From positions 58,210-122,209 of the forward strand of contig CAIJOB010000041.1 of NCBI GenBank assembly GCA_903822175.1: DNA of 64,000 nt, in the 5' to 3' direction. The stretch is from an uncultured Alphaproteobacteria bacterium (GTDB taxonomy: Bacteria > Pseudomonadota > Alphaproteobacteria > Caulobacterales > Caulobacteraceae). Below are positions 9,340 through 17,069 of the stretch, piece after piece (position 1 is the first letter of the stretch; each line of letters opens with the position of its first letter). The notes beneath the pieces were generated by a model. The model worked only from the letters and a program-made list of their open reading frames with translations, was not told the DNA's origin and did no database searches. Position numbers and translations under genes: made by a program.

Positions 9340-10080
9340 TCAGCGCCAGTAGTGGTAGCGCCAGATCGGGCTGAAGCCGGCGGCGCGGTAGATGCGGCGC
9401 GCGGGGTTGGGTTCTTCGACCTGCAGGAACACCCGCTCGAAACCCCTCGCCTGGGCGACGCGGCCCATGGCGGCGAGGATGGCGCTGGCGTGGCCCTTGC
9501 CGCGATGGGCGGGCGCGGTGCGCATGCCGTGGATGCCGGCCCATTGCGCGCCGAAGCTCATGACCCCGACCGCCTGGGTCGCCCCGCCCTCGCCGGCCGC
9601 CGCATAGATCGCGCCGGGTGAGCGGGTGAGCGCGGCGACCCGGTGCGCGCCGTCGGTCGGATCGAAGCCGTCGCCGAGGAAAACACCGGCCCAGGCGTCG
9701 TCCGGCTTTTCGAGGATACACACCGAGACGTCTGAAAACGCGGAGAGTTTCGCGACCGTGCCTGTCTTGAAGATGGTCGGCTGATCGGGCGTGAGGCCGC
9801 GGCGGGTCAACTCGGCGAACACCGACTCAAGCGTCGGTACGTCGGCGAGACGGAAAGCCGGCTTCAGGCCGCGCGAGCGGTAAGCGTCCTCGATCTGCGC
9901 AATCGCGGCCGGGCCAATGTCGTGGCGCAGCGGCACGGCGCTTTTGGCCCGGCCGATGGTCCCGTTGTCGAGCGGGACCATCCAGCCGCCGATTTCCAGG
10001 GTCTCCGGCGGCGCGACCGCGGCCACCGTATCGCGCTCAAGGACGGCGATATCGGCCCCGGTCAGACTTAGGCGATCCAC
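9340..10080 (-). CDS. GNAT family N-acetyltransferase
   Basis: 246 residues from a GTG start that lies one base after the smpB stop, so it is the third gene of a dapA-smpB-GNAT operon. The acetyl-CoA binding motif is visible in the C-terminal half as MRTAPAHRGKGHASAIL (R-G-K-G-H-A), followed by helix alpha4 and the NPARRIYRAAGF segment typical of the fold. The N-terminal half is less conserved and may form a second, degenerate GNAT domain. The acceptor substrate is unknown. Confidence 0.85.
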   Translation of the reverse strand: MDRLSLTGADIAVLERDTVAAVAPPETLEIGGWMVPLDNGTIGRAKSAVPLRHDIGPAAIAQIEDAYRSRGLKPAFRLADVPTLESVFAELTRRGLTPDQPTIFKTGTVAKLSAFSDVSVCILEKPDDAWAGVFLGDGFDPTDGAHRVAALTRSPGAIYAAAGEGGATQAVGVMSFGAQWAGIHGMRTAPAHRGKGHASAILAAMGRVAQARGFERVFLQVEEPNPARRIYRAAGFSPIWRYHYWR

Positions 10081-10081
10081 C

Positions 10082-10558
10082 TCAGCTGTGGTCCTTCATC
10101 AGCCGCGCCTTGTCGCGCTGCCAGTCGCGCTCGGCGGTGGCTTCGCGCTTGTCGTGTTCCTTCTTGCCCTTGGCCAGCGCCACTTCCAGCTTGGCCAGGC
10201 CCCGGTCGTTCCAGAACAGCTTGATCGGGATGATCGTGCGGCCGTCGCGCTGCACCGCGCCGATCAGCTTGTCGATCTCCTTGCGCTTCAGCAGCAGTTT
10301 CCGGTGCCGGCGCGGCTCGTGATTGAAGTGCGGGCCGGACTGGGCGTAGGGCGGGATGTCGGCGTTGACGAGCATGATCTCGTCGCCCTCCACCGCCGCA
10401 TAGCTTTCGGCGATATTGGCGCGGCCATTGCGCAGGGATTTGACCTCCGAGCCGGTGAGCGCTAGCCCCGCCTCGAAGAAGGTCTCCAGGAAATAGTCGA
10501 AGCGCGCGCGGCGGTTCTCCGCGATCAACTTCTTCGGCGCCTCGGCTTTGGGGGCCAT
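10082..10558 (-). CDS. smpB: SsrA-binding protein SmpB
   Basis: 158 residues, the usual SmpB length. The N-terminal core is recognised from [20 protein letters not shown] and [16 protein letters not shown], then [19 protein letters not shown], and the [10 protein letters not shown] and [14 protein letters not shown] segments; the C-terminus is a basic tail. SmpB binds tmRNA and delivers it to stalled ribosomes for trans-translation. The start codon overlaps the dapA stop (TGATG), so translation is coupled. Pairing of dapA with smpB is common in alphaproteobacteria. Confidence 0.97.
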   Translation of the reverse strand: MAPKAEAPKKLIAENRRARFDYFLETFFEAGLALTGSEVKSLRNGRANIAESYAAVEGDEIMLVNADIPPYAQSGPHFNHEPRRHRKLLLKRKEIDKLIGAVQRDGRTIIPIKLFWNDRGLAKLEVALAKGKKEHDKREATAERDWQRDKARLMKDHS

Positions 10559-11442
10559 CAGATCACGCCCGCGTCCCGCATGGCGGCCAGCACTTCGGTG
10601 CGGGAGGCGTCGGAGGCCGGCACGATGGGCAGGCGCGCTTCTTCCGAGCAGAGGCCAAGGTGGGCGAGCGCGAACTTGGTGGGCGACGGCGAGGCGTCGG
10701 TGAACAGCGCCTTGTGCAGGCGGATCAGCCGGTCCTGGCCATAGAGCGCGCCCTGCCACTGGCCGGTGAGCGCGTCATTGTAGAAGGCCGAGACCTGTTC
10801 GGGCGCCACATTGGCGGTGACCGAGATGCTGCCGTGCCCGCCATGGGCCATGTAGCCGAGCGCGGTAGGGTCATCGCCGCTCAGCATCACCCAATCCTCG
10901 CCGCACATCAGCCGCTGCTGGCTGGCGCGGGCCAGGTCGCCCGTGGCGTCCTTGATGCCCACGATGTTCGGCAGTTTGGCGAGCCGCGCCAGGGTCTCAT
11001 TGGAGATGTCCACGCCGGTCCGGCCGGGGACGTTGTAAACCAGGATCGGGATCTGCACGGCGTCGGCGATGGCGGCGTAGTGGGCGTACATGCCCTCCTG
11101 GCTGGGCCGATTGTAATAGGGCGTGACGATCAGGGCCGCGTCGGCGCCGGCCGTCTTGGCGTGGCGGGTGAGTTCGATCGCCTCGTCCGTCGAATTGGAC
11201 CCGGTCCCGGCGACCACCGGCAGGCGGCCAGCCGCGGTCTTGATGCAAAGCTCGATGACGCGGTTGTGCTCATCGTGGCTCAGCGTCGCGCTCTCGCCCG
11301 TCGTGCCGACTGGCACCAGGCCGTGCACGCCGCCGGCGATCTGGCGCTCCACCAGGCGCACGAAGCAGTCCTCGTCGACAGCGCCGTCGCGGAAGGGCGT
11401 GACGAGGGCGGGCAGGACGCCCCGAAACATAGGCTCTGACAT
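10558..11442 (-). CDS. dapA: 4-hydroxy-tetrahydrodipicolinate synthase
   Basis: 294 residues, close to the usual 292. It condenses pyruvate and aspartate semialdehyde in the first committed step of lysine and diaminopimelate synthesis in the cytoplasm. The family signatures are present: [11 protein letters not shown], then [11 protein letters not shown], the catalytic Tyr136 in VYNVPGRTG and the Schiff-base Lys164 in GIKDATG. There are in-frame starts at 11451 (TTG), 11442 (ATG) and 11430 (ATG). None has a strong ribosome binding site; 11442 gives the usual length. It heads the dapA-smpB-GNAT operon and is divergent from the transglycosylase gene. Confidence 0.97.
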   Translation of the reverse strand: MSEPMFRGVLPALVTPFRDGAVDEDCFVRLVERQIAGGVHGLVPVGTTGESATLSHDEHNRVIELCIKTAAGRLPVVAGTGSNSTDEAIELTRHAKTAGADAALIVTPYYNRPSQEGMYAHYAAIADAVQIPILVYNVPGRTGVDISNETLARLAKLPNIVGIKDATGDLARASQQRLMCGEDWVMLSGDDPTALGYMAHGGHGSISVTANVAPEQVSAFYNDALTGQWQGALYGQDRLIRLHKALFTDASPSPTKFALAHLGLCSEEARLPIVPASDASRTEVLAAMRDAGVI

Positions 11443-11590
11443 TGTAAGCAAATTGCCGTGATTGGACGCCTGGAAAGGCGTCGTTCAGATTCGTCGCGAC
11501 AATATGGGTACGTGGGCGCCGCCCGCAATGTCCTATTGATTCGGTTCGTGTTCCGCCTCTCCGCCCGAGGCGCTTTAAGTGAGGGAGACC

Positions 11591-13708
11591 ATGCACAAGA
11601 TCGCGCGCAAGGCTTTCCTGATTGCCGGCGTGGCCGCCATGGCCAGCGTCGCCGCCCGCGCCCAATCGCTGGACCCGGTCGGCGACCTCCTGAACGGCGC
11701 CTTGAAGTCGACGCCGCTGGACACCCCGGCGCCCGCACACAACGTCTCCCACCCCCTGACCGACCGCGACGCCGGCTTGTTCCGTCAGGCGGTCGAGTCC
11801 GCGAAGCGCGCCAATGTGAACGGCGCGCGCGACGCGATCTCGCAGATGAGCGACCCGCTGGCGCGCAAGACCGCGACCTGGGTGCTGGTGGACGCTTGCG
11901 CCGACTCGCTCGGCTTCTACGACGTCGATGCGGCGCGCCGCGACCTCAGCGGCTGGCCGCGCGGCGGCAAGCGCCAGGCCGCCGCTGAACGCCTGCTGGA
12001 GACCGCCGGCAAGACACCGCAGCAGACGCTGGATTGGTTCGCGGGCGCCGAGCCAACCACCGCCCAGGGCGCCATGGCTCTGGCATCCGCCTACAAGGGT
12101 CTGGGCCGGGTCGCCGAGGCCAATGCGCTGATCAAGCATTGGTGGCGCGACAAAAGCTTCGAGGCCGACGCCCAGCGCAACATGCTGGCCCGCTTCGGCG
12201 ACGCGGTGACCCAGGACGACCACATCCGCCGGGCCGATGTGCTGCTCTATGGGAAAGAAGGACCCGCGGCGCGGGACATGATCCCGCTGCTGCCCGCCGA
12301 GCAGCAGCAGACGGCCCGCGTGCGCCAAGCGCTGCGCGGCGAGGCGCGCGATGCGGCCGACATGGTCGCCGCCCTCCCCGCTGAACTGCAGCAAAGCCCG
12401 GGCGTGGCCTTCGAACGCGCGGCCTATATGCGCCGCAAGGGCATGGACATGGCCGCGCTGGCCGAGGCCGCTTACTTCCCGCACGAGGTCGCCACGCCCG
12501 ATCAGGGCGACCGCATCTGGGACGAACGGCGGCATCTGGTGCTGGCGGCGCTCAGAGCCGGCGACGCGCACGGCGCCTATGCCGCGGCGGCCGACAGCGG
12601 GCTCACCGTCGGGGCCAATGGCGCCGACGCCGAGTTCGACGCCGGCTGGATCGCGCTCACCAAGCTCAACGAGCCGCAGAAGGCCGCCAAACACTTCGCC
12701 GCCCTGGAGAAGATCGGCACCACGCCGGTGACCAAGGGCCGGGCGCTCTACTGGGAAGGCCGCGCCGCCGAGGCGCGCGGCGAGAAGACAGCCGCCAAGG
12801 ACTTCTATCTCCGCGCCGCCAAGCACAGCACCACCTTCTACGGCATGCTGGCCGGCGAAAAGGTCGGCCAGCGGCTGACGCTGGCGTCCGACACGACGAT
12901 CACCGCCGACGACCGGGCGCAGTTCGAGAGCCGGGACTCGATCCAGGCGACGCGCCTGCTGTTCGACTACGGCCAGCGCGAGCTCTTCCGCACCTTCGTG
13001 CTGAACCTCGACGACATCCTGCCGACCGCCGAGGACGAGGCACAGCTGATCGACCTCGCGCGGAACTACGGCGAGATGGACACCTCCATGCGCGCGGCCC
13101 GGGCGGCGGCGCAGCGCGGCTTCATCCTGCCGCAGCGGGCCTACCCGATGCACAGTGCGCCGGACGGCGGCTCCGCCGAGCCGGCGCTGATCTTGGCCAT
13201 CACCCGCCAGGAATCGAGCTTCGACCCCAACGTGCGCTCCGGGGCGGGCGCGACGGGGATGATGCAGCTGATGCCGGCCACGGCGAAGATCCTGGCCCGC
13301 AAGGTCGGGGTCTCCTACTCGGCCTCACAGCTCTATGAGCCCGAGTACAACATGCGTCTGGGCGCGGCCTATCTGGGCCAGATGGTCGACCACTTCTCCG
13401 GCTCCTACATCATGACCGCGGCGGGCTATAACGCCGGTCCCGGGCGGCCGGTGCAGTGGATCCAGTTCTGCGGCGACCCGCGCGCCGGCGCGACCGATCC
13501 GGTCGACTACATCGAGTGCATCCCGTTCTCGGAGACCCGCAACTACGTCATGCGGGTGATGGAGAACGTGCAGGTCTACCGCGCCAAGATGAACGGCGGC
13601 TCGGCCCCGATCACGCTGAGCGCCGACCTCAAGCGCGGCGGCTACAGCTACGGCCCGCCCACGCCCCTGCCCGGCATCGCCGACAACGGGGCGCCGTCGG
13701 GCCGCTAA
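11591..13708 (+). CDS. Soluble lytic murein transglycosylase (Slt70-like), periplasmic
   Basis: 705 residues with a signal peptide (MHKIARKAFLIAGVAAMASVAARA). The large central part is an all-alpha superhelix rich in Ala, with tetratricopeptide-like spacing, as in Slt70. The C-terminal catalytic SLT domain has the active-site Glu541 in ITRQESSFDP, then GATGMMQLMPATA and TAAGYNAGPGR. It cleaves the glycan strands of peptidoglycan with formation of 1,6-anhydromuramic acid. An upstream GTG at 11579 is in frame, but the ATG at 11591 follows GAGGGAG closely. Its end overlaps the convergent gene at 13705 by 4 bases. Confidence 0.93.
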   Translation: MHKIARKAFLIAGVAAMASVAARAQSLDPVGDLLNGALKSTPLDTPAPAHNVSHPLTDRDAGLFRQAVESAKRANVNGARDAISQMSDPLARKTATWVLVDACADSLGFYDVDAARRDLSGWPRGGKRQAAAERLLETAGKTPQQTLDWFAGAEPTTAQGAMALASAYKGLGRVAEANALIKHWWRDKSFEADAQRNMLARFGDAVTQDDHIRRADVLLYGKEGPAARDMIPLLPAEQQQTARVRQALRGEARDAADMVAALPAELQQSPGVAFERAAYMRRKGMDMAALAEAAYFPHEVATPDQGDRIWDERRHLVLAALRAGDAHGAYAAAADSGLTVGANGADAEFDAGWIALTKLNEPQKAAKHFAALEKIGTTPVTKGRALYWEGRAAEARGEKTAAKDFYLRAAKHSTTFYGMLAGEKVGQRLTLASDTTITADDRAQFESRDSIQATRLLFDYGQRELFRTFVLNLDDILPTAEDEAQLIDLARNYGEMDTSMRAARAAAQRGFILPQRAYPMHSAPDGGSAEPALILAITRQESSFDPNVRSGAGATGMMQLMPATAKILARKVGVSYSASQLYEPEYNMRLGAAYLGQMVDHFSGSYIMTAAGYNAGPGRPVQWIQFCGDPRAGATDPVDYIECIPFSETRNYVMRVMENVQVYRAKMNGGSAPITLSADLKRGGYSYGPPTPLPGIADNGAPSGR

Positions 13709-14070
13709 GCCTTAGGCGTCCGCAGCCAGGCGGCGGTGAATAGCAGGCCCAGGCAGATGTCGATGCTGGCGAAGGCCAGGACCGTGCCATGCGTGCGGCC
13801 CTGGGCGTGCAGCACCCAGACGGTGACGCCCCAGGGAATCTTCTCCACCACAGTGATCGGCATCAGCGCGCGATAGCGGACCGGATCGCGGCTGATCAGC
13901 CAGAACACGGCCTGGAAGACGATCGCGAGCATCGCGAAGCCGTAATAGTACTCCGGATAGGTCACCGGGCCGGTCGTCCGGGCGATTTCACTCTCCACGA
14001 ACAGCAGCGGCGCAAGCACGATGACGCCGTAGATCGCCGCGAGCCGGTAGGCCCATTTCGCAAACCGCAT
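13705..14070 (-). CDS. Small integral membrane protein of unknown function
   Basis: 121 residues with four hydrophobic stretches (about 8-25, 42-60, 75-90 and 98-115), so it is probably a four-helix inner-membrane protein. A conserved-looking segment is RALMPITVVEKIPW. It lies 26 bases downstream of the TetR-type regulator on the same strand and is probably co-transcribed with it. No function is apparent. Confidence 0.8.
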   Translation of the reverse strand: MRFAKWAYRLAAIYGVIVLAPLLFVESEIARTTGPVTYPEYYYGFAMLAIVFQAVFWLISRDPVRYRALMPITVVEKIPWGVTVWVLHAQGRTHGTVLAFASIDICLGLLFTAAWLRTPKA

Positions 14071-14096
14071 GAGAAGTCTCTGTCCGCTGGTGAGGG

Positions 14097-14729
14097 CTAG
14101 TCGGCCACGAGGCCGTTCAGCAGGCCTTCCAGGGTGACTGCGATCAGCTCGTCACGGTCGGCCCAGCCGAAGTTAGGCCGCGACGCCATCAGCGCCACGA
14201 CGCCGTGGCAGGACATCCAGAGCGCCTGGGCCGCGCTGTCGACGGTGCCGGCGCGCAGCCGCCCGGCCGCGCCGATCTCGCGCACCACGCCGCAGAAGCT
14301 GTCGTAGCACTGGGTGGAGAGGTCGCGGGTATCCTCCGGCCAGGCCCCGGCGGGCGCAGGGCGGCCGGAATAGACCAGCTGATAGGCGTTTGGATGCTCG
14401 ATGCCCCAGCGCATGTAGGCGTCCAGCATCATGCGCACGCGGACCACCGGGTCGAGCGGCTTGGCGGCGATCTCGCTGTTGCGCTCATAGAGCAGCTCAA
14501 GCGTGCGCTCGCAGATCTCGAGCAGGATGCAGCCCTTGTCCTGGAAGTGCATGTAAAGCGCGGTCGACGAGACCCCGACCTCATCGGCGATCTTGCGGAT
14601 CGTGGCGCCCTCGTAGCCCTCGGCGACGAAGATCCGCTCGGCGGCCTCGAGGATCTCCGCGCGGCGGAGATGGCCGTCGCCCTTGGCCTTGCGGGCGGAA
14701 CGGCGGGGCGGAGCGGCTGCGACCGTCAA
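14097..14729 (-). CDS. TetR/AcrR family transcriptional regulator
   Basis: 210 residues from a TTG start that is preceded by AGGAAAG at good spacing; an in-frame stop lies a little further upstream and no ATG is available. The helix-turn-helix is typical: residues 25-70 with ILEAAERIFVAEGYEG, then IRKIADEVGVSSTALYMHF. The C-terminal ligand-binding domain is all-alpha and matches the WHG-containing subgroup only loosely. It is transcribed together with the small membrane protein at 13705 and is divergent from the methyltransferase gene at 14835. The ligand is unknown. Confidence 0.9.
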   Translation of the reverse strand: MTVAAAPPRRSARKAKGDGHLRRAEILEAAERIFVAEGYEGATIRKIADEVGVSSTALYMHFQDKGCILLEICERTLELLYERNSEIAAKPLDPVVRVRMMLDAYMRWGIEHPNAYQLVYSGRPAPAGAWPEDTRDLSTQCYDSFCGVVREIGAAGRLRAGTVDSAAQALWMSCHGVVALMASRPNFGWADRDELIAVTLEGLLNGLVAD

Positions 14730-14734
14730 AAGCG

Positions 14735-14755
14735 TACTTTCCTGACTTACTTTCC
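14735..14755. promoter_or_regulatory. Tandem direct repeats at the TetR start, possible operator
   Basis: Two copies of TACTTTCC (14735-14742 and 14748-14755) are spaced 13 bases apart start to start, immediately upstream of the TetR regulator. On the minus strand they read GGAAAGTA twice. The nearer copy overlaps the likely ribosome binding site of the regulator. A repressor bound here would block its own expression, but the site is a direct repeat whereas most TetR operators are palindromic. Confidence 0.3.
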
Positions 14756-14834
14756 GCTACGGGACCCCAAATCCGCGATTGTGACAAGCGCCTTGCGTCT
14801 GGACGCGATGGGGCTTGGGCCGTAAGCGCGGGGC

Positions 14835-15761
14835 ATGACCTCGCCTCCGCTTTTATCTGGCGACCCAGCCACCGCCGACCTCCCCAGCGTGATGCGCACG
14901 CGGGGCTGGGCCGACTATGCGCTGCTGGATAGCGGGAACGGCCGCAAGCTGGAGCGCTACGGCTGCTTCACCGTGGTGCGGCCCGAGCCGCAGTGCCTGT
15001 GGGCGCCGGCGCTCCCCGCCTCGGCCTGGGAGGCGGCGGACGCGGTGTTCGATCCGACCGACGAGGAAGACGCCGGCCGCTGGAAGCTGAAGGGCCAGGC
15101 GGCTTCGCTCGGCAATGGCGAGGCCTGGCCGCTCGGCTGGGGCGAGGTGAAGTTCAACGGCCGGTTCACCAGCTTCCGCCACCTGGCCTTCTTCCCCGAG
15201 CAGGCGGCCAATTGGGAATGGCTGGATGCGGCGGTCCGTGCGGCAGGGCCGCAGCCCAAAGTCCTGAACCTGTTCGGCTATACCGGGGTCGCCAGCCTGG
15301 CGATGGCCAAGGCCGGCGCGGCGGTGACGCATGTTGACGCCTCCAAGCGTGCGGTGACCTGGGCGCGGGAGAACGCGGAGCTTTCGGGGCTGTCGACGAT
15401 CCGCTGGATCGTCGAAGACGCGAAGAAGTTCGTGGCCCGCGAGGTGCGGCGCGGCTCGAAGTACGAAGGGATCATCCTCGATCCGCCGAAATACGGCCGG
15501 GGGCCCGATGGCGAGGTCTGGCGGTTGTTCGAGGACCTGCCTGAGCTTGCCGGCCTATGCACCGAACTTCTTTCAGAAAACGCCAAGTTCCTGGTGCTGA
15601 ACGCCTATGCCGAGCGGATCAGCGGCGCGGCGCTCTCGGGCCTGCTGGCCGACAAGCTGAAGGGGCGCGGCGGGCGCATCGAATGGGGCGAACTGGCGCT
15701 GGTGCAGGAAGACGGCGCGCGCGAGATCGGCATGAGCTTCTTTGCGCGGTGGAGCGCATGA
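14835..15761 (+). CDS. Class I SAM-dependent rRNA methyltransferase (RlmI-like)
   Basis: 308 residues. The C-terminal two-thirds holds the Rossmann-type methyltransferase: SAM motif I in VLNLFGYTGVASLAMAKAGA, an acidic residue in VTHVDASKRAV, and the catalytic-loop motif ILDPPKYGRG (DPPxxG) found in the RlmI/RlmK class of 23S rRNA cytosine methyltransferases. The N-terminal part is shorter than in RlmI and has no clear PUA domain, so the exact RNA target is uncertain. The stop overlaps the start of the TrmH-like gene (ATGA), and the two form an RNA-modification operon. Confidence 0.88.
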   Translation: MTSPPLLSGDPATADLPSVMRTRGWADYALLDSGNGRKLERYGCFTVVRPEPQCLWAPALPASAWEAADAVFDPTDEEDAGRWKLKGQAASLGNGEAWPLGWGEVKFNGRFTSFRHLAFFPEQAANWEWLDAAVRAAGPQPKVLNLFGYTGVASLAMAKAGAAVTHVDASKRAVTWARENAELSGLSTIRWIVEDAKKFVAREVRRGSKYEGIILDPPKYGRGPDGEVWRLFEDLPELAGLCTELLSENAKFLVLNAYAERISGAALSGLLADKLKGRGGRIEWGELALVQEDGAREIGMSFFARWSA

Positions 15762-16540
15762 GCAGCCGCGCCGTCACCTCGCTGACCAATCCGACAGTGA
15801 AGGCTGTCCGCGCGCTTCACCTGCGCAAGGAACGCGATGAAACCGGCCTGTTCGTCGCCGAGGGCCTGAAGGCGGTGATCGAAGGGATCGAGACCGGCCA
15901 CGCGCCGGCGATTCTGATGCATGGGGCAGAGCAACATCCGCTCCTGAAGACCGCCGTTGCCGCCACCCTGGCCGCGAACGGCGAGGTGATTGAGGTCACG
16001 CAGGAAATTCTCGCCAAGGTCAGCCGCCGGGACAATCCGCAGGCGGTGGTCGGCGTCTTCCGCCAGATCTTCCAGCCGCTATCATCGCTGGAGCCGCAGG
16101 CCGCAAAGTGCTGGGTGGCGCTGCACCGGGTGCGCGATCCGGGCAACCTTGGCACCATCATCCGCACCGCCGACGCCGCCGGCTGCGGCGGGGTGATCCT
16201 GGTCGGCGAATGCTGCGATCCCTATTCGGTGGAGGCAGTGCGCGCGACCATGGGCTCGATCTTTGCCGTCCCGCTGGTGAAGGCCAGCGAAGCCGAGTTC
16301 GCGGCCTGGCGGAACGGCTGGCCGGGCTCGGTGGTGGGCACGCTGCTCTCGGCCGAGGTCGACCACCGCGAAGCCGACTACGCGCGGCCCACCCTGATCC
16401 TGATGGGCAATGAACAGCAGGGGCTCACCGCCGAGATGGCCGCGCTCTGCGACGTGAACGTGAAGATCCCCATGCGCGGCCGCGCCGACAGCCTGAACCT
16501 GTCGGTGGCCACCGGGATCATGATCTACGCGGCCAGCTAG
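15758..16540 (+). CDS. TrmH/SpoU family RNA 2'-O-methyltransferase
   Basis: 260 residues. The N-terminal substrate-binding domain begins SLTNPTVKAVRALHLRKERDE and includes the LFVAEGLK segment typical of SpoU_sub_bind. The C-terminal SPOUT (trefoil-knot) domain shows motif 1 in LHRVRDPGNLGTIIRTADAAG, motif 2 in LILMGNEQQGL and motif 3 in IPMRGRADSLNLSVATGI, with the Asn and Arg residues needed for ribose methylation. It acts on tRNA or 23S rRNA. Its start overlaps the previous stop by 4 bases. An upstream extension in the same frame lies inside the previous gene and has the wrong codon character. Confidence 0.94.
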   Translation: MSSRAVTSLTNPTVKAVRALHLRKERDETGLFVAEGLKAVIEGIETGHAPAILMHGAEQHPLLKTAVAATLAANGEVIEVTQEILAKVSRRDNPQAVVGVFRQIFQPLSSLEPQAAKCWVALHRVRDPGNLGTIIRTADAAGCGGVILVGECCDPYSVEAVRATMGSIFAVPLVKASEAEFAAWRNGWPGSVVGTLLSAEVDHREADYARPTLILMGNEQQGLTAEMAALCDVNVKIPMRGRADSLNLSVATGIMIYAAS

Positions 16541-16902
16541 AGCGCGCCCCGCTGGGCGAGGTCCAACTGGGTCATGGCCTGTTTGCACGGCGAGCTCAGT
16601 TTCAGGCGGTGGTAGACGAGGCAACGATCCGCCGGCGCGCCGGTCTTGTCGCTGCAGAGCGTCGCGCGGTCGGGCTCGCAGGCCAGCTTGTAGCCTTGGA
16701 CCGCGTCGGCCATCGCCACCTTCTGGCGCTTCGTAAAGCCGCTTGAGGCCTGCCCAGATGGACCCGCTGTGCCATAGCCGGCGTCAGCCCCAGTCGGCGA
16801 ATTGCCGAAGAAGGTCTGTCCGGCCTGGTCCTGCGCCAGCGCCACCCCGGCGGCCGAGAGCGCCGCGACGGCCGCGAAGATCAACTGATAGCCACGACGC
16901 AT
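16537..16902 (-). CDS. Small exported Cys-rich-repeat protein
   Basis: 121 residues with a signal peptide (MRRGYQLIFAAVAALSAAGVALAQ) and an excellent AGGAGG site before the ATG. The mature part ends in a four-cysteine module: C-x8-C, then C-x12-C with a CLVYHRLKLSSPCK core. This resembles the Cys-rich repeat known from GLG1/FGFR-binding proteins, which is also common in periplasmic proteins of alphaproteobacteria. A second protein with the same module lies at 52728. The gene is divergent from the FMN dehydrogenase at 17070, with 167 bases between them. The function is unknown; two disulfides in the periplasm are likely. Confidence 0.85.
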   Translation of the reverse strand: MRRGYQLIFAAVAALSAAGVALAQDQAGQTFFGNSPTGADAGYGTAGPSGQASSGFTKRQKVAMADAVQGYKLACEPDRATLCSDKTGAPADRCLVYHRLKLSSPCKQAMTQLDLAQRGAL

Positions 16903-16929
16903 CGGAGCGCCTCCTGGTGAATCTGACTG

Positions 16930-16944
16930 GAACCTAGGCGGTTC
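16930..16944. promoter_or_regulatory. Short palindrome in the divergent promoter region
   Basis: GAACC and GGTTC form an inverted repeat with a 5-base centre, 28 bases upstream of the Cys-rich protein start. The rest of the 167-base region between the two divergent genes (16903-17069) is unusually AT-rich for this genome, with an A-tract near 16975, and must hold both promoters. It may be an operator; no regulator gene is adjacent. Confidence 0.25.
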
Positions 16945-17069
16945 GCATAACTCGAATATTTCAGTGACATAAAAAATCCATAAAACCCCACAAACCGCAA
17001 GACTTGCGTGTGGCCGCGAACCGCCGCTTCCATGGTCGAGACACGAGGGCAATGTCGGGGGACGTCCAC

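Noticed and set aside
11270..13153. Long open frame (627 codons) antisense to the transglycosylase gene
   Set aside because: It mirrors the codon structure of the real gene in a high-GC genome, is rich in Arg, Gly, His and Val, and has no family motif.
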